From NCBI GenBank assembly GCA_017443065.1, contig JAFSPF010000043.1, forward strand, positions 1-32,752: a DNA stretch of 32,752 nucleotides, written 5' to 3'. Positions within the stretch are counted from its first letter, which is position 1. Every line of letters starts with the position of its first letter. The translations under genes were made by a program, and so were the position numbers. This DNA comes from Lachnospiraceae bacterium. Its GTDB lineage: Bacteria; Bacillota; Clostridia; Lachnospirales; Lachnospiraceae. The notes beneath the pieces are model-generated. The model was not told the DNA's origin, did no database searches, and saw nothing but the letters and a program-made list of their open reading frames with translations. This document shows, in pieces, positions 24,278 to 32,713 of the stretch.

Positions 24278-24327
24278 CCCCCGGTTCAGGCTGCGGTGCA
24301 CTTCCCCCGGTTCAGCCTGCGGTGCGC
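24278..24327. repeat. Short tandem duplication at the 3' end of the response regulator gene
   Basis: CCCCCGGTTCAG-CTGCGGTGC type units of 24 bases at 24278-24301 and 24304-24327 differ at two positions. The second copy encodes the last residues and stop of the response regulator; the first lies just past the stop. GTGCACC (24273-24279) and GGTGCAC (24295-24301) also form a 7-base-pair stem around the first copy. Confidence 0.75.
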
Positions 24328-25091
24328 CTGCCCGTGAGATAGAAGATCGCGAGCTGCGTGCGGTCGCGCAGTTCCAGCTTTTCCAGTACGGTGCTTAAGT
24401 AGTTGCGCACGGTTCCTTCGCTGAGGAACATGCGCTCCGCGATTTCCTTGTTGGACAGTCCCTCCGCGATCAGGGCGGTGAGCTCGTGTTCGCGCTCATT
24501 CAAGATGTTGAGATGTGTTTTGTCCGGAGCCTGTAACGCATCGGAGGCTTCGTTCGTCAGGCTGTGCGCAGATGCGTCGCTGTGTGCATATGCAGAGGTT
24601 CCGCCGGCACCCGCGGCGGCAGGCATGTCGCTTCTGTTCTGCCCCGCAGGTCCTGCCAGCAGCGCCGGCATCTTCGCCGTGATCTCCGCGCCGAAGACAT
24701 TCTGTCCTTCGTATGCCGCGCGGATGGCCGCAGGCAATGCACCGTAATCCTGCTTTAAGAGATAGCCGCTGACGCCCAGGCGCAGCGCGCGGATGATGTA
24801 TTCGTCATCGAGGAAGGTGGTGAGCAGGAGAATCCGCGCCTCCGGATGCGCTTTGAGAATCCGCTCCGCGGCCTCCAGCCCGCCGGGCACGCCTTCCCCA
24901 TCCCCGTACGGCATCCGGATGTCACTCAGCACCACATCCGGCTGGTGTTCCTCATACAGCGCCACGGCCTCCGCGCCGTAAGCGCAGGCCGTGCAGACCT
25001 CCATCCCCTCCTCCGCGGAGAGGATGGTCTTCAACGCCATGGTCACCAGTTCGTCATCGTCTGCGAGCAGGATTCGGATTACATTCCCCAC
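24312..25091 (-). CDS. NarL/FixJ-type response regulator
   Basis: The 259-residue protein has a receiver domain with acidic pocket DDD (11-13), phospho-acceptor Asp57 in VVLSDIRMP and Lys113, and a C-terminal LuxR-type helix-turn-helix (LNEREHELTALIAEGLSNKEIAERMFLSEGTVRNYLS, about 197-233). Two parts are longer than usual: GDGEGVPG after the phosphorylation site and an Ala/Ser-rich linker of about 40 residues (148-190). It is encoded after the histidine kinase with a 60-base gap and pairs with it. The divergent ABC exporter is its likely target, as with LnrK in Bacillus. Confidence 0.9.
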   Translation of the reverse strand: MGNVIRILLADDDELVTMALKTILSAEEGMEVCTACAYGAEAVALYEEHQPDVVLSDIRMPYGDGEGVPGGLEAAERILKAHPEARILLLTTFLDDEYIIRALRLGVSGYLLKQDYGALPAAIRAAYEGQNVFGAEITAKMPALLAGPAGQNRSDMPAAAGAGGTSAYAHSDASAHSLTNEASDALQAPDKTHLNILNEREHELTALIAEGLSNKEIAERMFLSEGTVRNYLSTVLEKLELRDRTQLAIFYLTGRRTAG

Positions 25092-25151
25092 CTGTGTTTC
25101 TCCCTGTTTTGCTCGTTTTTTTCGTTATCAGTCCCGCAAAAAGCGTATCTG

Positions 25152-26321
25152 TCAGGATGCTTCCTGCGCTTTCGGTACCGTCAGAAAAATCCGGAAGCCC
25201 TTGTCATCGTTGAAGCGGATCGTGCCGCCCAGTGCGTTCACCCGCTCGCTCATACCGACAAGACCGATGCCGCGGTTGTCATTCGCCGCGGGTTCGTTGC
25301 CGTTTTTCGCAGAGGCTTCGCCGCTGCCGGACGGCAGGTTCTGCGCCGCCGTAGCCCCTTCCGCCTTTCCTTTTCCGGCGGCCTGTCCCGTGCCGTTATC
25401 CTGCACAATCATCTGATACAGTGCCGGATGCTCCGTCATGGAGACCTCCGCCTTCGTGGCGCCGGAATGCTTTGCGATGTTCACAAGCGCCTCCTTCAGT
25501 ATCGCAAAGAAACAGTATTTGACCTCCCGCGGCATGGAGCGGGAGCACTGGAAGCGGAAGTCCACCGGACAGAAATGAAATTCCTCCAGCAGCGCTTTCG
25601 ATGCGCGTTCCAGATCCAGGGAATCGTCATACAGATCATGCACGCTCTCCCGGATGGAGTTCATCGCGTCATTCAGCGAATCATTCAGCTTTTGCAGGGG
25701 TTCGTACAGCTCCTCGTTTTTGTTGACGGTCTGCAGCGCCCCGGTCAGCAGGATGGCGCGGGAGAGCATGTGGCCGACATTGTCATGGATTTCCCTCGCG
25801 ATGCGGTTGCGCTCCTGCAAGGTGGCCGCCTCAATCTCCGCGTCCTGATGTGCCGTCAGCTCCTTCTTTTCCAGAGAGGCCTGACGCGTCCCGCTGTCCG
25901 CATCATCTTTGGCCTCCTGCAGCTCCGTGCGCAGATGCAGAACCCAGGAAAGCGCCAGGGCGAGCAGTGCCGCCAGGAGACAGCCGATCAGAATCAGCAC
26001 GAGCAGCGAGGTCTGCGGCCGGATCACGAAAAACGCGGGGATGGCCGCAAGCAGGGGCAGCGGCTCCTTCCGGTAACAGGCATCAAACACGATCAGGGGC
26101 AGAAAACAGATCAGCACCGGAAGCGCCAGCGGCAGCAGGCAAAAGATCCCGCACAGCAGCATGGACAGGGTACGGTTCTTCGGCAGCTGCACGGCAAAGG
26201 AAAAGGCAAGTGCCAGAAAGAGCGAAAGCACCAGCCGGTAGTCAAAGGTCAGCTGCATCGCGTTGATCACGCCCATCAGCGCAAACAGAATTTTCACGGC
26301 GATCGTAAATGCGAGTTCCAT
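25152..26321 (-). CDS. NarL-type sensor histidine kinase
   Basis: Starting at ATG 26321 (MELAFTIAVK) the protein has 389 residues: five to six membrane helices (to about 130) with little external sequence, a coiled segment, the HisKA_3 box NRIAREIHDNVGH with His179, the N box KEALVNIAKHSG (276-287), DNGTG (309-312) and GIGLVGM (351-357). Between the last two motifs lies a 38-residue Ala/Gly/Ser/Asn-rich insertion in the ATP lid, longer than usual. The membrane-embedded sensor without an external domain fits the envelope-stress kinases paired with ABC exporters. A longer frame to 26426 would cross the regulatory region. There is no ribosome site; an extended -10 ends 6 bases before the ATG. 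Confidence 0.85.
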   Translation of the reverse strand: MELAFTIAVKILFALMGVINAMQLTFDYRLVLSLFLALAFSFAVQLPKNRTLSMLLCGIFCLLPLALPVLICFLPLIVFDACYRKEPLPLLAAIPAFFVIRPQTSLLVLILIGCLLAALLALALSWVLHLRTELQEAKDDADSGTRQASLEKKELTAHQDAEIEAATLQERNRIAREIHDNVGHMLSRAILLTGALQTVNKNEELYEPLQKLNDSLNDAMNSIRESVHDLYDDSLDLERASKALLEEFHFCPVDFRFQCSRSMPREVKYCFFAILKEALVNIAKHSGATKAEVSMTEHPALYQMIVQDNGTGQAAGKGKAEGATAAQNLPSGSGEASAKNGNEPAANDNRGIGLVGMSERVNALGGTIRFNDDKGFRIFLTVPKAQEAS

Positions 26322-26336
26322 GCCTATATCATACCA
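26322..26336 (-). promoter_or_regulatory. Extended -10 directly before the histidine kinase gene
   Basis: TGG plus TATGAT (26333-26328) is followed by six bases (ATAGGC) and ATG 26321. With standard geometry transcription would begin at the start codon. No convincing -35 is visible. Confidence 0.42.
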
Positions 26337-26389
26337 CAAAACGGCAGAGGGGATATTATGCCGGCCGCCGGCAACGGAAGCGGAAGATG

Positions 26390-26420
26390 TGACAAATGTC
26401 ATCTGCAAAAAGGTGACATC
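26390..26420. promoter_or_regulatory. Candidate response-regulator operator
   Basis: A dyad TGACA-AA-TGTCA (26390-26401) is followed by a further GTGACATC (26413-26420), all in the divergent region between the kinase and the exporter genes. It lies just upstream of a possible TATAAA (26428-26433). NarL-type regulators commonly bind such short inverted repeats. Confidence 0.45.
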
Positions 26421-26485
26421 CTTCACTTATAAAGCCTCCTCTTCCGGTGTAAACTGAGGACATCAGGAAGAAGGAGGCTTATTCC

Positions 26486-27415
26486 ATGGTAGAAATCAAG
26501 GACCTGGTAAAACGCTACGGTGACACGCTCGCGCTCGACCACCTGGACCTGAAGGTGGAGGAGGGCGAGATCTTCGGCCTGCTCGGGCCAAACGGCTCAG
26601 GCAAGACGACGACAATCGGTTGCATGCTCGCACTCCTCAAATACGACCGCGGCGATATCCGGCTGTTCGGACAGGAGATGTCCCCGACGGCCTATGATCT
26701 CAAACGGCAGATCGGCGTGGTCTTCCAGGATGTCGCGGTCTTTGACAGGCTCAGCGTGCAGGAAAACATCGATTACTTCTGCGGCCTCTATGTGCCGGAG
26801 AAAGAAAAACGCAGGGAGCTCGTGGAGGAAGCGATCGAAGCAACAGGCCTTGCGGAATACCGCAAAAAGGTACCGAAGAAGCTCTCCGGCGGCCTGCTTC
26901 GCCGCTTAAACATCGCCTGCGGCATCGCGCACAAACCGAAGCTCATCATTTTGGACGAGCCGACGGTCGCGGTTGACCCGCAGAGCAGAAACCGTATTCT
27001 CGAAGACATCCGGGCGCTCAACAAATCGGGCTCCACGATCATCTACACCTCTCATTATATGGAAGAGGTCGAACAGATCTGCACGCGCATCGCGATCATC
27101 GATCACGGGCGGCAGGTAGCCTGCGGCACGAGCCAGGAGCTGAAGGAAATGATCCGCACCGGAGAGACCGTGACGGTGGAGGGCGTGGTGCTGACAAAGG
27201 AACAGCAGCAGCACATCCGCTCGATGCCGCATGTGTATGAGCTTTCCTATGAACAGGAAAACCTGAAGATCAAATATGAGAACAGTACCGGACATCTGCT
27301 GCCGCTCCTGCATTATCTGGAGCAGGAGGAGATTTCCTTCGCGAATGTCTATTCCGCGCTGCCGACCCTGAACGATGTCTTCCTCGAAATCACCGGAAAG
27401 GAGTTACGCGACTGA
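26486..27415 (+). CDS. ABC transporter ATP-binding protein
   Basis: The 309-residue protein has Walker A GPNGSGKTT (34-42), Q-loop Gln81, signature LSGGLLRR (133-140), Walker B LIILDEP (153-159) and the switch His190, so it is a complete ATPase of the ABC-2 exporter type. GGAGG precedes ATG 26486. It overlaps the first permease by one base (TGATG). With two ABC-2 permeases and an adjacent NarL-type two-component system it has the same gene set as LnrL of the linearmycin resistance system of Bacillus subtilis; substrate here is unknown. Confidence 0.92.
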   Translation: MVEIKDLVKRYGDTLALDHLDLKVEEGEIFGLLGPNGSGKTTTIGCMLALLKYDRGDIRLFGQEMSPTAYDLKRQIGVVFQDVAVFDRLSVQENIDYFCGLYVPEKEKRRELVEEAIEATGLAEYRKKVPKKLSGGLLRRLNIACGIAHKPKLIILDEPTVAVDPQSRNRILEDIRALNKSGSTIIYTSHYMEEVEQICTRIAIIDHGRQVACGTSQELKEMIRTGETVTVEGVVLTKEQQQHIRSMPHVYELSYEQENLKIKYENSTGHLLPLLHYLEQEEISFANVYSALPTLNDVFLEITGKELRD

Positions 27416-28605
27416 TGCAGACGCTGAAGTATCGCTTTTTACAAACGCTTCGCGATCACGGCAACATGTTCTGGGGACTCTTGTATCCGATCATCCTCGC
27501 GAGCTTTTTCTACATTGCCTTCGGGGATCTCGGCAAGGATACCTGGACGGAGATTCCCGTGGCGCTGGTGGCGGAGGAGGGGGAAACGCCTGCAGCCCTG
27601 CCTTCCGTGGAAGAGCTGGATCCGACGGAGATGCAAGGCTACTGGCAGCAGGAGCCGTCCGCCCTCTTTGCCTCCTTTATAGACGCAATGGACGGGGAAC
27701 TCATCACTGTCAGCAGGATGACGGAGGAGGAGGCGCTGGATGCGCTGGCCGCGGAGGGCGTCGAGGGCATTTTCTTCGCGGACGGCGGGGACGGCAATCC
27801 CGCGCTCACCGTCGGCAAAAGCGGCATCCGGGAAACCGTGCTTTCGATGCTGCTGGATGCCTATATCAAAAATGCCGCCATGTACCGGGAGATCGACACG
27901 GAGCATCCGGAGCGGATCGAGGAGGCGGTCGGCGTGATGCGGGAGGATGTCTCTCATATCCGCGAGGTGTCGCTTGGCGGCAAGACCTATGAAACGGTGC
28001 TGGAATATTTCTTTGCCTGCATCGCGATGATGTGCTTTTTCGGCTGCTTCACGGGACAGAAGCTCGGGGAGGAGAGCGCGGCCAATGTCTCCGCCTGTGC
28101 GGCGCGGCGCAGCATTTCGCCGGAGCACAAGAGCAGGGCGGTGCTGGCGGATCTCTTAGTCGGCATCACGGTGCAGTTTGTTTCCGCGATCGTGTTCCTG
28201 CTCTTTCTGCAATACGTGCTCAGGATTTCGCTCGGCGGTAACTTCTTCGGCATGGCCTTCATCTGCCTGCTCGGCGCGATGGTCGGCGTGTCACTCGGGA
28301 TGGTCGTCGGCGGCGCGAGGATCTCCGCAGGCGCAAAGACGACGATCCTGGTGGGACTTCCGCTCTTCCTCTGCTTCCTGGCAGGGCTGATGTTCGGCGA
28401 GATGAAGGTGATCATCGAGCGCAATGTGCCCCTGTTCAACCGCATCAATCCGGCGGCGCTCATCAGCGATGCGCTGTATTACCTCAATATTTACAATGAC
28501 CCTGCGGCACTGCGGCTGCGCCTCATCCTGCTCTTTGCCTTTGCGGCCGTGATGACCCTTCTGGCCTTCCTTTCCTTACGGAGGACGCGTTATGAAAGCA
28601 TCTGA
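27415..28605 (+). CDS. ABC-2 type permease, first subunit
   Basis: The 396-residue protein starts at the A of TGATG. It has one helix near the N-terminus (WGLLYPIILASFFYIAFG), a roughly 170-residue external region and five further helices in the C-terminal half, the layout of ABC-2 exporters such as LnrM. The external loop is acidic (EEEALDALAAEGVEGIFFADGGDG). It forms a heterodimer with the next gene product, whose start it overlaps by 14 bases. Confidence 0.87.
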   Translation: MQTLKYRFLQTLRDHGNMFWGLLYPIILASFFYIAFGDLGKDTWTEIPVALVAEEGETPAALPSVEELDPTEMQGYWQQEPSALFASFIDAMDGELITVSRMTEEEALDALAAEGVEGIFFADGGDGNPALTVGKSGIRETVLSMLLDAYIKNAAMYREIDTEHPERIEEAVGVMREDVSHIREVSLGGKTYETVLEYFFACIAMMCFFGCFTGQKLGEESAANVSACAARRSISPEHKSRAVLADLLVGITVQFVSAIVFLLFLQYVLRISLGGNFFGMAFICLLGAMVGVSLGMVVGGARISAGAKTTILVGLPLFLCFLAGLMFGEMKVIIERNVPLFNRINPAALISDALYYLNIYNDPAALRLRLILLFAFAAVMTLLAFLSLRRTRYESI

Positions 28606-29779
28606 ACGTTCGATGACCGTGTTTCATCTGTATCTGACAATGCTCCGGAAAAATGCCGGCTATATGCTGATGTACTTTGCGATCTTCATGACGATTTCCA
28701 TCATGATCACGAGATCGCAGGGGGACGTTGTCCGCCAGATGTTTACGAAGAGTGCGGTGGGGATTGCGGTGACAGACCGCGACGGCAGTGTGATTTCAAA
28801 GGGGCTGACCGATTTTCTGGCGCAGGAAAACAAGATCCTTCCCTCCGACGGGGACGTGACGGAGCTGACCAGACAGCTTTATTACCGCGAGGCCGTCTAT
28901 GTGCTGACGATCCCGGAAGGGTTTGGAGCCGGGCTTACAGACACCTCATCCGCGCCGCAGCTCGAGGTCGTCAAGCTGCCCGGCAATGCCGCGGGCTATT
29001 ATCTCGACGCGGACATCGAGCAGTTCCTTGCGCGCCTCCGCACTTACCTTGCGGCGGGCTATGCGGAAGAGGAGGCGGTGGAGAAGGTGCTTGCGCTCAA
29101 GGGAAGTGCGTCGGAGGTGCGGATTGCGGAGGGCGCCTATGATTACGGCCATATGCCGGAGTACGCCTACACCTTCAACTATTATCCTTACCTGTATCTT
29201 GCCGTGCTGATTTTCTGCGTGAGCTTTGTGCTGAAGGATTTCCGGGAAAAACAGGTGGCGGACCGTCTGAAGGCCTGTCCCATACCGGAGCGTACGCAGT
29301 CTTTGCAGGGACTGGGCGCCTTTAGCCTTGTGTTCGCCATTTTCTGGGTGATGTCCATCCTGATTCTGCTCGCGGCGGACGGCACGGATTTTTTCTTCAG
29401 TCCGCACCGCGGATGGTTTCTGCTCAATTCCTTCCTGTTCCTGCTGGTGGCGGCCTCCATCGCCTTTTTCATCGGCAATGTGGCAAAGAGCGAGATCGCC
29501 ATCACGGCGCTCACGAATGTGATCAGCCTCGGCATGTGCTTCCTCGGCGGCGTCTTCGTCTCGCTTGATGTCTTAAACGAAAACGTGCAGCGCTTCTCGC
29601 GTTTTCTGCCGGTCTGGTGGTATGTGCGCGTCTGCAATATGCTGGGCATGCGGCAGGGGGAGCTGAATGCGGCGGATCTTTCCCTGATCCGGCAGTCCTT
29701 CCTGATCCAGGGCGCCTTTGCAGCGGCGCTTCTCATGGTCACGCTTTACATCGTCAGAAAACGTTCGGAAAAGGTCTGA
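28592..29779 (+). CDS. ABC-2 type permease, second subunit
   Basis: The 395-residue protein has the same layout as the preceding permease: one helix (YMLMYFAIFMTISIMI), an external region of about 150 residues and a cluster of helices in the last half. It overlaps the preceding gene by 14 bases. The external region is different in sequence from that of its partner, as in LnrM/LnrN pairs. The operon has no obvious terminator; a weak CCC...GGG hairpin lies just past the stop. Confidence 0.87.
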   Translation: MKASERSMTVFHLYLTMLRKNAGYMLMYFAIFMTISIMITRSQGDVVRQMFTKSAVGIAVTDRDGSVISKGLTDFLAQENKILPSDGDVTELTRQLYYREAVYVLTIPEGFGAGLTDTSSAPQLEVVKLPGNAAGYYLDADIEQFLARLRTYLAAGYAEEEAVEKVLALKGSASEVRIAEGAYDYGHMPEYAYTFNYYPYLYLAVLIFCVSFVLKDFREKQVADRLKACPIPERTQSLQGLGAFSLVFAIFWVMSILILLAADGTDFFFSPHRGWFLLNSFLFLLVAASIAFFIGNVAKSEIAITALTNVISLGMCFLGGVFVSLDVLNENVQRFSRFLPVWWYVRVCNMLGMRQGELNAADLSLIRQSFLIQGAFAAALLMVTLYIVRKRSEKV

Positions 29780-29890
29780 GGCTTCAAAACCCTCCATTTG
29801 GGGGATGAAAAAAAACCTGTTTGCGCTATGATGAAAGAGACGTCAGAGTTGCGGATGACAGACGAAAGAGCAAGGACAGGAGGAGGAGCC

Positions 29891-30928
29891 ATGGCATTCT
29901 GTACGAATTGCGGAAAACAACTGGTGGAAGGTGCGGGGTTCTGTGCGTTTTGCGGCACGCGTCTTGCGGAAGTGCCGCGCTTTCCTGCCCAGAAGAAATC
30001 GAGGAAGGGCCTGGTCATCGGACTGACCGTCGGCGGCACGGCGCTGGTGGCGGGACTTGTGGTACTGATCCTGTTTCTGACGGGCGTCTTCGGCGGAAAC
30101 AAACATGCGGGGCTTTACCACTCGCTGAGTGATGAGGATGTTTACCTGCAGTTAAACGCGGACGGAACGGGTACCATGTATGAGGTTTACTTTGGCGAAA
30201 CCCAGCCGTTTACCTGGACGGATACGTCCATAACGTATATGGGAATGACCGCGGAGCTTTCATTTTCCGGTGACACCATGACGATGAAGTTCATGGGTGA
30301 GGAAGAGGTGCTTGTAAAAACAAACGAGCCCCTGCCGGAAATGCCGGAGATCCCGGACGAAACCGAAAAGCCCGTGATTTACCTCTATCCGGAAGAGGAA
30401 AGGGATATCAGCGTGCAGCTTTCCTTTGACGGCAGACTGAGCTGCGTGTATCCGGCGTTTGATGCGGAGGGCACATGGCGCGTGACGGCACGCCCCGACG
30501 GTACGCTCTTTGATGAAAACGGAAAAGAGTATTATTGCCTCTACTGGGAGGGCGAGGGCGGCTGGACTCCTGATTTTTCGGAAGGCGCCGTTGTGAAGGG
30601 CGAAGATACCGCGGCTTTCCTGGAGGAGGCGCTCGCCGCACAGGGACTCACCCCGCGCGAAGCCAATGAATTTATCATCTACTGGCTGCCGCAGATGGAG
30701 GACAACGCCTACAACCTGATCTCCTTCCAGACGGACAATTACACGGATGCGGCCAAACTCTTTGTCGAGCCCGCGCCGGACACGGTGATCCGCGTCTGCA
30801 TGTCCTTCCGTGCCCTGCAGGAGGAAGAGGCGCTGACACTGCGCGACACACTCCCGGCCCAGACCTTTACGGCACCGGAACGCGAGGGCTTCATCCTCGT
30901 CGAATGGGGCGGATGTGAAGTGAAGTGA
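29891..30928 (+). CDS. Zinc-ribbon membrane protein with external domain
   Basis: The start is ATG 29891 with AGGAGGAG just before it; a longer frame from 29798 has no ribosome site. The 345-residue product has an N-terminal zinc ribbon (Cys4, Cys7, Cys18, Cys21), a basic stretch, one membrane helix (about 40-65), a small beta domain (about 70-140), and a C-terminal domain starting KPVIYLYPEEERDISVQLSFDG that also contains EYYCLYWEGEGGW and FIIYWLPQMEDN. The last domain is recurrent in proteins from gut Clostridia, but I know no function for it. It follows the ABC operon by 111 bases and probably has its own promoter. Confidence 0.8.
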   Translation: MAFCTNCGKQLVEGAGFCAFCGTRLAEVPRFPAQKKSRKGLVIGLTVGGTALVAGLVVLILFLTGVFGGNKHAGLYHSLSDEDVYLQLNADGTGTMYEVYFGETQPFTWTDTSITYMGMTAELSFSGDTMTMKFMGEEEVLVKTNEPLPEMPEIPDETEKPVIYLYPEEERDISVQLSFDGRLSCVYPAFDAEGTWRVTARPDGTLFDENGKEYYCLYWEGEGGWTPDFSEGAVVKGEDTAAFLEEALAAQGLTPREANEFIIYWLPQMEDNAYNLISFQTDNYTDAAKLFVEPAPDTVIRVCMSFRALQEEEALTLRDTLPAQTFTAPEREGFILVEWGGCEVK

Positions 30929-30942
30929 AGTAGGCATTAAAC

Positions 30943-30987
30943 TTAATGGGCCGCATCAAGTCAAAAATAGGCTTTGCGGCCCATTAA
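30943..30987 (+). repeat. 45-base dyad element, copy 1
   Basis: Perfect 13-base inverted arms TTAATGGGCCGCA and TGCGGCCCATTAA enclose 19 bases. Within the loop AAGTC and GGCTT form five more pairs around AAAAATA. It lies 15 bases after the zinc-ribbon gene and could also act as its terminator, although the T tract is weak (AATTTT). Confidence 0.85.
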
Positions 30988-31067
30988 TTTTGTGACGGGA
31001 TCGAATCCGCAGACCTCGCTGTGACTGCTTTTCACGTCATCTGACGACATTTTTGACCGCAATCAAC

Positions 31068-31112
31068 TTAATGGGCCGCATCGAGCCAAAAATAGGCTTT
31101 ACGGCCCATTAA
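31068..31112 (+). repeat. 45-base dyad element, copy 2
   Basis: It is identical to copy 1 except for three bases within the 45. Two of the changes lie in the inner stem (GAGCC with GGCTT) and keep pairing in the plus-strand RNA; the third makes one C-A mismatch in the outer stem. Confidence 0.85.
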
Positions 31113-31135
31113 TTACGTGATAATATAGTACATAA

Positions 31136-31180
31136 TAAATGGGCCTCAAATTCCATTTTTTGCGTGACCGGGCCCAATAA
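31136..31180 (+). repeat. 45-base dyad element, degenerate copy 3
   Basis: It has the same length, a left arm matching 11 of 13 bases and a right arm matching 9 of 13, with an unrelated loop. It abuts the ribosome site AAGGAGG of the ATPase gene. This copy is less certain than the other two. Confidence 0.5.
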
Positions 31181-31191
31181 AGGAGGGGCTC

Positions 31192-32622
31192 ATGATAGGC
31201 AGAAAAGAAGAAATCGAAGAACTAAATGAAAAATACAACAGTACCAAAGCCGAGTTGATTGCAATATATGGGAGAAGACGAGTCGGAAAGACATATCTTG
31301 TAGATGAAGTGTTCAGGGACAGAATCACATTCAAACATGCCGGATTATCTCCTTCTGCTGAAAACAAAAAAGGCGTACTGAAAGCGCAGTTAGATCATTT
31401 TTATAATTCATTAATCATGCAGGGGATGGAGGAAGGCGATAAACCAAAATCCTGGATGGAAGTTTTTTTTCTTCTCGAAAAACATTTGCAGAGAATTGAT
31501 GACGGCGGCAGACAGTTGGTGTTTATTGACGAACTTCCATGGTTGGACACCCCGCGATCAAACTTCATCATGGCTTTTGAGGGCTTTTGGAATAATTGGG
31601 GTTGTCATAGAAGAAACCTGATGGTAATTGTTTGTGGAAGTTCAAACTCGTGGATATTGGATCATCTGATCAATAATCACGGTGGTCTGTATAATAGAGT
31701 GACGTATCAGATTTACTTAATGCCGTTTTCGCTAAAGGAATGCGAAGAATACTATAAAGAGAACAAAATCCGGTTCTCCCGTTATGATATCGTGCAAAGC
31801 TATATGGTTTTTGGCGGTATTCCGTATTATATGGAATACATGAAGAACAAATTGAGTTTTGCACAAAATGTGGATAATGTGTTTTTTTCAAAAAAGGCCG
31901 TACTAAGAGATGAATTTCATCGACTGTTTGACTCTGTATTTGATAAACCGGAACAAGAAAAAGCCATTGTGAGATTCCTGTATTCCAAAAATGCAGGATA
32001 CACAAGGAAGGAAATCATCGATAAATTACATATGCCACCTGGAGGACATCTGACGACATATTTAAATGCCTTAATGAACGGTAATTTCGTTATGAAGTAT
32101 GTGCCTTTTGGACTGTCAAAAAAAGAGGAACACTATAAACTAATTGATCCGTTTTGTTTATTCTATTTGCATTTCGTAGAAGGACAAAACAAATTCGACA
32201 GTATGAAATGGGAGCAAATAACAAACACGCAACAGGTCATAAGCTGGCGTGGATTTGCATTTGAAAATGTATGTTTTCATCATGTTGAGCAAATAAAAAA
32301 AAGTCTTGGAATATCAGGGGTTTCCACTTCAACATCTGTCTGGTCAAAGAAAAGAGATGATAAAGAAGGCGCACAAATAGACTTGTTGATTATAAGGAAA
32401 GACAATGTAATCAATATGTGCGAGTGTAAATTTTATAGTGATATATTTACAGTTGAAGAGTCGTATTTTAGAAAAGTATTAAGACGCTCGGAGATGCTGT
32501 TGGAAAAAGCGTCGCCTAAAACATCGGTATACAGTACATTGATTACAACATTCGGATTGAAACACAATGAGTATAGAGATGCATTTATAAACGTGGTTAC
32601 GTTGGATGATTTATTTGCCTGA
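31192..32622 (+). CDS. ATPase with C-terminal DUF234/PD-(D/E)XK-type domain
   Basis: The 476-residue protein has Walker A GRRRVGKT (27-34), Walker B VFIDELPW and GSSNSWI, the pattern of the archaeal-type ATPase_2 family, and a C-terminal region with EGAQIDLLI ... NMCECKFY, the D...E-x-K pattern of DUF234 nuclease-like domains. AAGGAGG precedes ATG 31192. Such genes are common, often multi-copy, in gut anaerobes, with unknown function. The gene is much more AT-rich than the rest of the window and lies next to tRNA-Pro, which suggests transfer. It is preceded by three 45-base dyads. Confidence 0.85.
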   Translation: MIGRKEEIEELNEKYNSTKAELIAIYGRRRVGKTYLVDEVFRDRITFKHAGLSPSAENKKGVLKAQLDHFYNSLIMQGMEEGDKPKSWMEVFFLLEKHLQRIDDGGRQLVFIDELPWLDTPRSNFIMAFEGFWNNWGCHRRNLMVIVCGSSNSWILDHLINNHGGLYNRVTYQIYLMPFSLKECEEYYKENKIRFSRYDIVQSYMVFGGIPYYMEYMKNKLSFAQNVDNVFFSKKAVLRDEFHRLFDSVFDKPEQEKAIVRFLYSKNAGYTRKEIIDKLHMPPGGHLTTYLNALMNGNFVMKYVPFGLSKKEEHYKLIDPFCLFYLHFVEGQNKFDSMKWEQITNTQQVISWRGFAFENVCFHHVEQIKKSLGISGVSTSTSVWSKKRDDKEGAQIDLLIIRKDNVINMCECKFYSDIFTVEESYFRKVLRRSEMLLEKASPKTSVYSTLITTFGLKHNEYRDAFINVVTLDDLFA

Positions 32623-32654
32623 TCAGGCGGTGTTTCGATTCATTGTCAGATAGA

Positions 32655-32683
32655 TTGACAACTCGGAAACATGCTCTTATAAT
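32655..32683 (+). promoter_or_regulatory. Consensus promoter of tRNA-Pro
   Basis: TTGACA (32655-32660) and TATAAT (32678-32683) both match the consensus perfectly and are separated by 17 bases. The start would be near 32690, about 24 bases before the tRNA. Confidence 0.92.
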
Positions 32684-32713
32684 GGTGTTTGTCTCGGTTG
32701 ACAGCGATTTCTG

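Noticed and set aside
30996-31016. T-arm-like string GGATCGAATCC suggesting a tRNA fragment
   Set aside because: No matching acceptor or anticodon stem around it.
30943-31180. CRISPR array
   Set aside because: Only three units, unequal distances, strong internal dyads and a diverged third copy; no cas gene in the window.
30943-31192. Type III toxin-antitoxin (ToxIN-like) locus
   Set aside because: The repeats are not contiguous and the following gene is an ATPase/DUF234-type protein, not a ToxN-like nuclease. The analogy is too loose to call.
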